DNA of 64,000 nt from contig NZ_KB891801.1 in the NCBI RefSeq assembly GCF_000373565.1, forward strand, positions 124,001 to 188,000. The letters run 5' to 3'. Position numbers and translations under genes: made by a program. Source of the stretch: Streptomyces sp. HmicA12. Its GTDB lineage: Bacteria; Actinomycetota; Actinomycetes; Streptomycetales; Streptomycetaceae. The notes under the pieces were generated by a model. The model was not told where the DNA came from. It did no database searches and saw nothing but the letters and a program-made list of their open reading frames with translations. Below, piece by piece: positions 16,957 through 24,338 of this stretch (within the stretch, counting starts at the first letter, position 1; each line of letters starts with the position of its first letter).

Positions 16957-18101
16957 GCGCGCGGGTCGGCGGTGACGCCCTTCCGCATCCCGTTCGTCAC
17001 GTAGCCGAACGCGATACCGGACTCCGGGTCGGCGAACCCGAGGGCGCCACCGCGGCCCGGGTGACCGAAGGAGCCCGGGGCGAGGAGCGGGGACGCGACG
17101 CCGTGCAGCATGTAGCCGAGGCCGAAGCGGGACGGGACGACGAGGATCCGGTCGGGTCCCGCGGACGCCTCGGTGCGCGCGAGCCGGAGGGTCTCCGGCG
17201 TGAACAGCCGTGTCCCGCCGTCCACTTCGCCGATCAGCGAGGCGTAGAGGCGGGCCAGACCGTCCGCCGTGCCGATGCCGTTGGAGCCGGGGAGCTGGGC
17301 GGCGCGGTAGGCAGGGTCGTTCTCGTCCGGGGCCGGGGTGATGCTGTCGAAGGCGCGGCGGGTGAGCGACTCCGGGTTCGTGTACGCCTCGGTGAGGCCG
17401 CGCTTGGGGCGGACCCTCGGGCCGCCCGCGGTGGCCGGGGCCTCGACCGGTCCGACCCGGCCGACGCGGTGGGCCCGCGCGTCCGGCAGCCCGATCCACA
17501 GGTCGGCGCCGACCGGCCCGGCGATCTCCTCGGCGACGTACGCGCCCAGGGAGCGCCCGGTGACCCGCCGCACCAGCTCGCCGGTGAGCCAGCTGTACGT
17601 CTGCGCGTGGTAGCCGTGGTCGGTGCCGGGCGCCCAGAACGGGGCCTGCGCGGCGACGGCCGCGGCGCCGAGGTCCGGGTCGGCGGCCTCGGCCGGGGTC
17701 AGCGGCCGGTCGAGGGCGGGGACACCGGTGCGGTGCGCGAGGACGTCCCGCACCCGGGCGTCCTCCTTGCCGTGCGCCTTGAACTCGGGCCAGTACGCCC
17801 CGACGGGCGCGTCCAGGTCCAGCTGCCCGCGCTGGTGGAGCAGGAGCAGGGCGGTGGCGGCGACGCCCTTGGTGGCGGAGCGCAGGATGTGGGCGGTGCC
17901 GGGCTCCCGGGAAGTCACTCCGTCGACATCCCGCGTCCCCGCGTACAGGTCGACGACCTTGCGTCCGCCCTCGTACACGACGACGGCGGCACCGCGCTCA
18001 CCGCGGGCCGTGAAATTCTCGGCGAAGGCGGTACGTATGCCTTCGAATCGGGGGTCCGTCGTGCCGTTCACTGCTGTCTCCACGGTGGGTGCAACAGGCA
18101 T
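16902..18101 (-). CDS. Serine hydrolase, beta-lactamase/esterase family (class C fold)
   Basis: The family hydrolyses esters or D-amino-acid peptides using a penicillin-binding-type active site. The SxxK motif SATKG lies near residue 95, a Tyr-containing second element in HGYHAQTYSWLTGELV near 187, and HPGRGGALGF near the C-terminus supplies the third motif. The product is 399 residues with no clear signal peptide, so it is probably an intracellular esterase (EstB type) rather than a true beta-lactamase. The start MPVAPTVETAVNG is plausible. It ends inside the convergent membrane protein gene. Confidence 0.88.
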   Translation of the reverse strand: MPVAPTVETAVNGTTDPRFEGIRTAFAENFTARGERGAAVVVYEGGRKVVDLYAGTRDVDGVTSREPGTAHILRSATKGVAATALLLLHQRGQLDLDAPVGAYWPEFKAHGKEDARVRDVLAHRTGVPALDRPLTPAEAADPDLGAAAVAAQAPFWAPGTDHGYHAQTYSWLTGELVRRVTGRSLGAYVAEEIAGPVGADLWIGLPDARAHRVGRVGPVEAPATAGGPRVRPKRGLTEAYTNPESLTRRAFDSITPAPDENDPAYRAAQLPGSNGIGTADGLARLYASLIGEVDGGTRLFTPETLRLARTEASAGPDRILVVPSRFGLGYMLHGVASPLLAPGSFGHPGRGGALGFADPESGIAFGYVTNGMRKGVTADPRAQALVRAVREALGRHSGA

Positions 18102-18129
18102 CGGGGGCGGATGATTCCGGCGCCGGAGG

Positions 18130-18900
18130 TCAGCTCCGGTGTGCCACCGACGCCGGGTCGAACCCGAACGGCAGCTCCAGCCGGTGCGCCCGCATCAGGT
18201 CCTCGTCCATGAGCAGGTCCCCGGTCGCTCCGTCGGCCGCGATCACGCCGCCGCTGAGGATCAGTGCGCGCGGGCACAGTTCGAGGGCATACGGGAGATC
18301 GTGCGTGACCATCAGGACCGTGACGTCCAACGAGCGCAGGATGTCGGCCAGTTCGCGGCGCGAGGCCGGGTCGAGGTTGGAGGACGGCTCGTCGAGGACC
18401 AGGATCTCGGGCTCCATCGCCAGGACCGTGGCGACCGCCACCCGGCGCCGCTGGCCGAAGGAGAGGTGGTGCGGTGGCCGGTCCGCGTACTCCTCCATGC
18501 CGACCAGGGCGAGTGCCTTGCGGACGCACGCCTCCAGTTCGGGTCCCTTCATGCCGGCCGCCGCCGGGCCGAACGCGACGTCCTCGCGGACCGTCGGCAT
18601 GAACAGCTGGTCGTCGGGGTCCTGGAAGACGATGCCGACCTTGCGGCGGATCTCCGCCATGTTCCGCTTGTCGACGGGCAGCCCGGCCACCGTCACCGTG
18701 CCGGCGCCGCCGGTGAGGATGCCGTTGAGGTGCAGGACGAGGGTCGTCTTGCCCGCGCCGTTCGGGCCGAGCAGCGCGACCCGCTCGCCCTGCGCGATGG
18801 TCAGGTCGACACCGAAGAGGGCCTGGTGCCCGTCCGGGTAGGCGAAGGCGAGGCCGGACACATCGAGAGAGGCAGGAGAGTCAACAGTCACAGCATCCAT
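18130..18900 (-). CDS. Energy-coupling factor ATPase (CbiO/NikO type)
   Basis: This is the ATPase of an ECF-type metal transporter. Walker A is GPNGAGKTT, the signature is LSFGQRRR (the CbiO variant of LSGGQ), Walker B is ILVLDEPSSNLD, and the switch His is in VMVTHDL. VFQDPDDQLF is the Q-loop typical of CbiO proteins. The ATG start overlaps the end of the cbiQ gene by 13 bases. It is the last gene of the M-Q-O operon, 256 residues. A Nur-type site upstream of the operon suggests nickel rather than cobalt as substrate. Confidence 0.92.
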   Translation of the reverse strand: MDAVTVDSPASLDVSGLAFAYPDGHQALFGVDLTIAQGERVALLGPNGAGKTTLVLHLNGILTGGAGTVTVAGLPVDKRNMAEIRRKVGIVFQDPDDQLFMPTVREDVAFGPAAAGMKGPELEACVRKALALVGMEEYADRPPHHLSFGQRRRVAVATVLAMEPEILVLDEPSSNLDPASRRELADILRSLDVTVLMVTHDLPYALELCPRALILSGGVIAADGATGDLLMDEDLMRAHRLELPFGFDPASVAHRS

Positions 18901-19649
18901 CCCAACAGACACACCACGAGCGCCGCACCCGGCAGGGCCAGCGCGTACGACCACTGCGTGCGCGACGCCGTGACCTCGTCGATCACGGGCATCGAGCCCG
19001 CGTATCCCCGGCTGACCATGGCCAGGTGCACCCGCTCGCCCCGCTCGTAGGAGCGGATGAACAGGGCGCCCGCCGACTTGGCGAGGACGCCCCAGTGCCT
19101 GACGCCGGACGCCTCGAAGCCGCGGGACTCGCGCGCGATCTTCATGCGGCGCATCTCGTCCGTGATCACGTCGCCGTAGCGGATCATGAAGGACGCGATC
19201 TGGACGAGAAGGGGCGGCAGCTTCAGGCGTTGCAGGCCGAGGAGCAGTTCGCGCAGCTCCGTCGTCGAGGCGAGCAGCACCGACGCGGCGACGCCGAGGG
19301 TGCCCTTCGCGAGGACGTTCCAGGCGCCCCACAGTCCGCTCTCGCTGAGCGACATCCCGAGCACCTGCACCCGCTCACCCTCCGCGACGAACGGCATGAG
19401 CACCGCGAACGCCACGAAGGGGACCTCGATCAGGAGCCGCTTCAGCAGGAATCCCGCCGGGACCCGGGCCGCGTACGCGACCGCCGCGAGCAGCACCGCG
19501 TACAGCGCGAAGGCCCACATCGCCTCGCGCGGGGTGGACACGACCACGACCACGAAGCAGAAGACCGCCGCCAGTTTGGTGTGCGGGGGCAGCGCGTGGA
19601 CCGGCGAGCGGCCCGCGCGGTAGAGACGGTGGGCGTGTCCGGCACCCAT
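18888..19649 (-). CDS. Energy-coupling factor transmembrane protein (CbiQ/NikQ type)
   Basis: CbiQ couples the ATPase to the substrate-binding membrane subunit. The protein has about five hydrophobic segments and the coupling-helix motifs ARESRGFEASG and AMVSRGYAGSMP, both of the Ala-Arg-Gly type conserved in EcfT proteins. DxRxKL-like text near the N-terminus appears as PPHTKLAAV. The length of 253 residues is standard. The start ATG follows the stop of the upstream gene by one base, and the stop overlaps the ATPase gene, so the three genes are translated as a unit. Confidence 0.92.
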   Translation of the reverse strand: MGAGHAHRLYRAGRSPVHALPPHTKLAAVFCFVVVVVSTPREAMWAFALYAVLLAAVAYAARVPAGFLLKRLLIEVPFVAFAVLMPFVAEGERVQVLGMSLSESGLWGAWNVLAKGTLGVAASVLLASTTELRELLLGLQRLKLPPLLVQIASFMIRYGDVITDEMRRMKIARESRGFEASGVRHWGVLAKSAGALFIRSYERGERVHLAMVSRGYAGSMPVIDEVTASRTQWSYALALPGAALVVCLLGWML

Positions 19650-19650
19650 G

Positions 19651-20718
19651 TCAGGCCTCGACCCGCTGCGTGACCTCGGTGGAGGCCGCGTCGCTCGTAC
19701 GGCGCCTGCGCAGCGCCCAGAAGATGCCGGAGCCGGCGACGACCGTCACGCCGACGCCGATGACACCGGCGAGGCCGCCGGAGATCCGGGAGTCGGTGAT
19801 GTCCTTGACGCCGTAGTCGGCGAGCGGGGAGTCGGAGGAGGCGTGCTCCTTCGTCTTCTTGTCGATGCCCTTGTCGTGGGCGACCTTCTCCAGGCCGTCG
19901 GGGTCGGCCGAGGCGTAGAAGGAGACGAAGCCCGCGAGGACGAGGGAGGTGATCAGGCCGACGACCCAGATCTTGCGGTGCGAGCGGGCGGCGACCGGCG
20001 CGGCGACGGGTGCGGGAGCGGCCGCCGGGGCGTCCACCAGTTCCCCGCCGACCTTCAGCTTCAGCTGCTGGGTGAGGCCCCGCGCCCCGTACACGAGGTC
20101 GGGCCGGACGGCGACGACCGCGCCGACGGTGAGCGCGGTGATGACCGCCTCACCGATGCCGATCAGGACGTGGACGCCGACCATGGCGGTGGCGACCTTG
20201 CCGATCGAGACGTCGGTGGTGCCCCCGACGGCGTAGACGAGGGTGAAGACGACCGCGGCGGCCGGGACCGACAGCAGCGCCGCGACGAAGGACGCCACCG
20301 TGATCGAGCGGCGCCCGCGCGGCAGCACCTTCACCAGGCCGCGGAAGACGAGGTAGGCGACGACGGTCGTGGTGATCGCCATGTCGGTGATGTTCACGCC
20401 GAGCGCGGTCAGGCCGCCGTCGGCGAAGAGCACGCCCTGCATGAGCAGCACCACGGACACGCACAGGACCCCTGTGTAGGGGCCCACGAGTATCGCCGCG
20501 AGGGCGCCTCCCAACAGATGGCCGCTGGTGCCTGCGGCCACCGGGAAGTTGAGCATCTGGACGGCGAAGATGAAGGCCGCGACCAGACCGGCCAGCGGAG
20601 CGGTGCGCTCGTCGAGCTCGCGGCGCGCTCCGCGCAGACTGACGGCGACGGCGCCCGCGGCGACGACACCGGCGGCCGCCGAGACGGGGGCGTTGATGAA
20701 TCCGTCGGGGACATGCAT
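19651..20718 (-). CDS. CbiM/NikM substrate-binding subunit fused to a CbiN-like PDGLE domain
   Basis: The N-terminus MHVPDGFIN is the metal-binding motif of CbiM/NikM (His2 and the free amino group bind Ni or Co). Six or so hydrophobic segments follow to about residue 220, including the GHLLGGALAAI block. The C-terminal 130 residues contain FYASADPDGLEKVAHDKG and a final membrane segment, the PDGLE/CbiN-like domain that completes the transporter. The fusion explains why no separate cbiN gene is present. The product has 355 residues and starts with ATG. The upstream Nur-like box points to nickel uptake. Confidence 0.92.
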   Translation of the reverse strand: MHVPDGFINAPVSAAAGVVAAGAVAVSLRGARRELDERTAPLAGLVAAFIFAVQMLNFPVAAGTSGHLLGGALAAILVGPYTGVLCVSVVLLMQGVLFADGGLTALGVNITDMAITTTVVAYLVFRGLVKVLPRGRRSITVASFVAALLSVPAAAVVFTLVYAVGGTTDVSIGKVATAMVGVHVLIGIGEAVITALTVGAVVAVRPDLVYGARGLTQQLKLKVGGELVDAPAAAPAPVAAPVAARSHRKIWVVGLITSLVLAGFVSFYASADPDGLEKVAHDKGIDKKTKEHASSDSPLADYGVKDITDSRISGGLAGVIGVGVTVVAGSGIFWALRRRRTSDAASTEVTQRVEA

Positions 20719-20781
20719 GTCAGGGGCTCGACTCTCCGCTGGGGACGGGGCGGTGGTTAACCGTTCGATGATAGTGGCTTG

Positions 20782-20798
20782 TTGCGAACAGCTTGCAA
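20782..20798 (-). promoter_or_regulatory. Putative Nur (nickel uptake regulator) box
   Basis: TTGCGA-ACAGC-TTGCAA has the two hexamers and exact five-base spacer of the published Streptomyces Nur box (tTGCaa-N5-ttGCAA), with one mismatch in the first hexamer. It lies 64 bases upstream of the cbiM-type start and 60 bases upstream of the divergent ssgE-like gene. Outer CTTG and CAAG extend the symmetry. Binding is inferred, not shown. Confidence 0.65.
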
Positions 20799-20858
20799 GA
20801 GCGTCTCGGCATCAGTTGTGCCTGGCCTGTAGAGCCAGACATATGGGACATTTGATGC

Positions 20859-21227
20859 ATGAGTGACGCCGAGCAGTACGTCGAGCAGTACGCCCGCGCC
20901 CGTCTCGTCACCGACTCCGCCGACGAGCACCGGACCGTACCGGTCGTGCTGCGCTACGGCGGGGACGACCACATCCGCGTCACCCTGCCCGCGCTGGAGA
21001 ACATCCCCGACGGCGAGTGGGCCTTCCCTCGCGAGCTCCTGGAGCGCGGCCTGCGCACGCCGGTCACCGGCGGCGACGTACGGATCTGGCCGTGCGGCCG
21101 GGTCCAGGCGGTCATCGAGTTCCACGCACGCGCAGGGGTGGCGGTCGTGCAGTTCGACGTGAAAGCGCTGATCCGCTTCCTGCGTCGTACCTACACGACC
21201 GCCACCCCTGCGACGATCACCCCGTGA
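20859..21227 (+). CDS. ssgE: SsgA-like sporulation/cell division protein
   Basis: SsgA-like proteins occur in morphologically complex actinomycetes and act in septum placement, wall synthesis and spore separation. The family features are the VPVVLRYGGDDHIRVTLPA strand pair, the WAFPRELLERGL motif in the middle, and a C-terminal VVQFDVKALIRFLRRTY. The product has 122 residues. The symbol ssgE is suggested because S. coelicolor ssgE is adjacent to the pmt and twin-PBP region, as here; assignment among SALPs by sequence alone is less sure. The start ATG is preceded only by a weak GGGACA. Confidence 0.8.
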   Translation: MSDAEQYVEQYARARLVTDSADEHRTVPVVLRYGGDDHIRVTLPALENIPDGEWAFPRELLERGLRTPVTGGDVRIWPCGRVQAVIEFHARAGVAVVQFDVKALIRFLRRTYTTATPATITP

Positions 21228-21277
21228 CCGTCAGCCCGTGACCGTCAGCCCGTGACGATCACACCCGTGACGATCAG
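21221..21277. repeat. Four-unit tandem repeat across two convergent stop codons
   Basis: Two identical 14-base units CCCGTGACCGTCAG are followed by two related units CCCGTGACGATCACA and CCCGTGACGATCAG. The first unit contains the ssgE stop (TGA) and the last contains the stop of the convergent MMPL gene. Copy number may vary between strains. Confidence 0.85.
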
Positions 21278-23493
21278 GCGCTGACGAGCTCCCGGTCGGC
21301 GTCGGCGTCCCCGTCCTTGTCGGCCGCCGACCTGAGGCCCTCGCCCTCCACGTCCACGTTCGGCAGCGCCCGCTCCAGCCACTTCGGCAGCCACCAGGCA
21401 CGCTTGCCGAGCAGCGCGAGCACCGCGGGCACGATCGTCATGCGGACGACGAACGCGTCGAAGAAGACGGCGATCGCGAGGCCGAAGCCGATCATCTTCA
21501 CCATCTGCTCGGACGACCCGATGAAGCCCGCGAACACCGCGATCATGATGACGGCCGCGGCCGTGACCACCCGGGCCCCGTGCCGGAACCCGGTGACGAT
21601 CGCCTGCGCCGGGCGCTCCCCGTGGACGTACGCCTCCCGCATCCGGGTCACGAGGAACACCTCGTAGTCCATCGCGAGACCGAAGACCACGCCCACCATG
21701 AAGATCGGCATCATCGACATGACCGGACCGGTCTGCTCGACGCCGAACAGCGAGCCGAGCCAGCCCCACTGGTAGACCGCGACGACGGCGCCGAGCGCGG
21801 CGAGCACCGAGAGCAGGAAGCCGAGCGCCGCCTTGAGCGGCACGAGGACCGAGCGGAAGACGACCATCAGGAGCAGGAAGGCGAGGCCGACGACGAGTGC
21901 CAGGTAGGGCACGAGCGCGTCGTTCAGCTTCTGCGAGACGTCGATGTTCATGGCGGTCGAGCCGGTGACGGCCAGCTCGGCGCCGGTGTCGGCCTTGATG
22001 TCCTTGCCCGCGTCGCGGATGGAGTGCACGACGTCCTCGGTCTGGACCGACGACGGCTTGTACTTCGAGACGACGCTGATGATGGCGGTGTCGCCCGCCT
22101 TGTTGAAGGTCGCGGGCGTGACGGCCGCGATCCCGTCCGTCTTCTTGATCGTCGAGACGACCTGGTCGACGGCGGCCTTCGGGTCATCGGCCCTGCTCGC
22201 GTCGACGACCGTCATCAGCGGCCCGTTGAAGCCCGGCCCGAAGCCCTCCGAGAGCAGGTCGTACGCCTTGCGCTGGGTGGTGCTGGTGGGCTGCGCGCCG
22301 TCGTCGGGCAGGCCGAGTTCGAGCGAGGCGACCGGGACGGCCATGGCGCCGAGACCGAGGACGCCGACGACGAGGACGGCGACCGGGCGGCGCAGCACGA
22401 AGCGGGCCCAGCGGGTGCCCATGTTGGTCTTGGGCTCGGCGTCCTGCTGGGCCTTCCCGGTCTCCTGCGCCTTGCGGGCCTTGCGGCCGTGGACGCGCTT
22501 GCCCGCGTAGCCGAGCAGCGCCGGGATGAGGGTGAGCGCGATGAGCACGGCGATGGCGACGGTGCCGGCGGCCGCGATGCCCATCTTGGTCAGCATCGGG
22601 ATGTTGACGACGGCGAGGCCGACCAGCGCGATGACGACGGTGAGCCCGGCGAAGACGACGGCCGAACCGGCGGTGCCGACGGCCCGCCCCGCGGCTTCCT
22701 CGCGCTCCCGGCCCTCGGCCAGTTCGGCGCGGTAGCGGGAGACGATGAACAGCGCGTAGTCGATACCGACCGCGAGGCCGATCATCATCGCGAGGGTGGA
22801 GGTGGTGGTGCCCAGGTCCAGCGCGTCGGCCAGCGCCGTGATGGACGAGACGCCGATGCCGACGCCGATGATCGCGGTCAGCAGCGGCAGCCCGGCGGCG
22901 AGGAGCGAGCCGAACGTGATGACCAGGACCACGGCCGCGATCGCGATGCCGATGACCTCGGTGGCGCCGGTCTCCGGCATGGCCTGCAGCGCGTCACCGC
23001 CGACCTCGACGGTCAGCCCGGTCTCCTTGGCCTGGTCGATGACCTTCTGCAGCGCGTCCCGGTCGTCGTCGGTCAGCTCCATCGAGGAGACCTTGTACGA
23101 GGCCGAGGCGTAGGCGATCTCGCCGTTCTTGCTGATCGTCTTCGCGGCGAACGGGTCGGCGACGGAGGCGACCTGCTTCGAGCTGGACTTGATCGCGGAG
23201 ACCGTGTCCTGGATGTCCGCCTTGTTGGCGGCGTCCGTGAGCTTCTCACCGGCCGGCGCCTTGAAGACGACCCGGGCGGTGGCGCCGTCGGCGGCCGAGC
23301 CCGGGAAGCGCTGGTCGAGCAGGTCGAAGGCCTTCTGGGCCTCGGTGCCGGGGATCGAGAAGGAGCTGGAGGCGGCGGTCGGCGCGGTGGCCGCGCCGAC
23401 GCCCGCGAGGGTGAGCAGCGCCACCCATATCAGGGCGACGAAGTGCCGTCGCCGAAAAGCGAGTTTGCCGAGTTTGTAGAGGAACGTGGCCAC
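21274..23493 (-). CDS. MMPL family RND-type transporter
   Basis: MMPL proteins export lipids or drugs in actinobacteria. The 739-residue protein has an N-terminal membrane helix, a large outer loop (about 40-190), a block of helices with the family motif GLAVGIDYALFIVSRYR near residue 245, a second outer loop, and a second helix block with FGLAMDYEVFLVTRMREAY near 600. The C-terminal tail is charged. It lies 106 bases downstream of a TetR gene on the same strand, and that regulator is the likely controller. The substrate is unknown. Confidence 0.92.
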   Translation of the reverse strand: MATFLYKLGKLAFRRRHFVALIWVALLTLAGVGAATAPTAASSSFSIPGTEAQKAFDLLDQRFPGSAADGATARVVFKAPAGEKLTDAANKADIQDTVSAIKSSSKQVASVADPFAAKTISKNGEIAYASASYKVSSMELTDDDRDALQKVIDQAKETGLTVEVGGDALQAMPETGATEVIGIAIAAVVLVITFGSLLAAGLPLLTAIIGVGIGVSSITALADALDLGTTTSTLAMMIGLAVGIDYALFIVSRYRAELAEGREREEAAGRAVGTAGSAVVFAGLTVVIALVGLAVVNIPMLTKMGIAAAGTVAIAVLIALTLIPALLGYAGKRVHGRKARKAQETGKAQQDAEPKTNMGTRWARFVLRRPVAVLVVGVLGLGAMAVPVASLELGLPDDGAQPTSTTQRKAYDLLSEGFGPGFNGPLMTVVDASRADDPKAAVDQVVSTIKKTDGIAAVTPATFNKAGDTAIISVVSKYKPSSVQTEDVVHSIRDAGKDIKADTGAELAVTGSTAMNIDVSQKLNDALVPYLALVVGLAFLLLMVVFRSVLVPLKAALGFLLSVLAALGAVVAVYQWGWLGSLFGVEQTGPVMSMMPIFMVGVVFGLAMDYEVFLVTRMREAYVHGERPAQAIVTGFRHGARVVTAAAVIMIAVFAGFIGSSEQMVKMIGFGLAIAVFFDAFVVRMTIVPAVLALLGKRAWWLPKWLERALPNVDVEGEGLRSAADKDGDADADRELVSA

Positions 23494-23599
23494 GAAGGCG
23501 TACTCCGGTCAGGTCGTGGGGTCCGGCAGGGCAGGGAACATCGCCCGACGACGTGAGCGGGCCGTGTCGGTCAACTGGGGCAATGCACGGGGGTGTTGC

Positions 23600-24187
23600 T
23601 CAGGCGACGAGGGCGGGGAGGACCACAGCGTCGATGTACGAGGTGATGTAGGCCTGGGTGGGCGGCTGCTCGTCGATGAGCGTGCGGGTGGCGAAGGCGC
23701 CGATCAGCATGTGGATGATGTAGTCGAGCGCCGGGTTGTCGGCCCGGATCTCGCCTCTGTCCACCGCCCGCTGCATCATCCGGTCGAGACCGGACAGCTC
23801 GGGTGCGACGATCCACTCCTTGAAGGCGGCGAGCAGATCGGGGTTGGCGTGCACGGCCACCATCAGGCCGCGCATGAGCGCGCTGTTCTGCTCCATGTGA
23901 CAGTCGTCGTCGCGGAGCACCATCGCGTGCAGGTCGCCGCGGAGCGACCCCGTGTCGATCTCGTCGAAATGCGGCTTCTGGTGCCGCAGCGCCTTCACGA
24001 CCAGCTCGGCCTTGCCGCCCCACTGGCGGTAGAGCGTCGCCTTGCTGGCCCGGGTCCTGGTGGCCACGGCGTCCATGGTCAGGGCGTCGTAACCGACCTC
24101 ACGGAGGAGGTCGAGCACGGCCGTGTACAGCTCGGCCTCGCGCTCGGGCGTGAGCCGACTGCGTCGCGCTGCCGCTTCGGCGACCAT
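23600..24187 (-). CDS. TetR family transcriptional regulator
   Basis: The N-terminal helix-turn-helix has the TetR pattern (LTPEREAELYTAVLDLLREVGYDALTMDAVATRTRASKATLYRQWGGKAELV), after a short basic tail. The C-terminal 140 residues form the ligand/dimer domain with an ending typical of TetR_C (YIHMLIGAFATRTLIDEQ). The ATG start follows GGAGAGGTGAGG. The product is 195 residues. It probably represses itself and the downstream MMPL gene through the palindrome about 55 bases upstream of its start. Confidence 0.92.
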   Translation of the reverse strand: MVAEAAARRSRLTPEREAELYTAVLDLLREVGYDALTMDAVATRTRASKATLYRQWGGKAELVVKALRHQKPHFDEIDTGSLRGDLHAMVLRDDDCHMEQNSALMRGLMVAVHANPDLLAAFKEWIVAPELSGLDRMMQRAVDRGEIRADNPALDYIIHMLIGAFATRTLIDEQPPTQAYITSYIDAVVLPALVA

Positions 24188-24240
24188 GACCTCACCTCTC
24201 CGGGTTCGTACGTCCTGAACATACCCCGCACCCTAACGAA

Positions 24241-24255
24241 ACGAAACCGTTTCGT
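24241..24255. promoter_or_regulatory. Probable TetR operator
   Basis: ACGAAAC-C-GTTTCGT is a perfect 7-base inverted repeat about one base, with an extra ACGAA half-site just to its left. It lies in the -35 to upstream zone of the TetR gene, and 84 bases before the tricorn start on the other strand. The symmetry and place suit TetR autoregulation. Confidence 0.6.
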
Positions 24256-24338
24256 ACGTGGGTTGCGCCACACCGAGCCCCCGCAAGGGGCGCGGGGCCC
24301 AGGTTGCCGGAGGCCCTGTCGCGGAAAAGCATGGGGAG

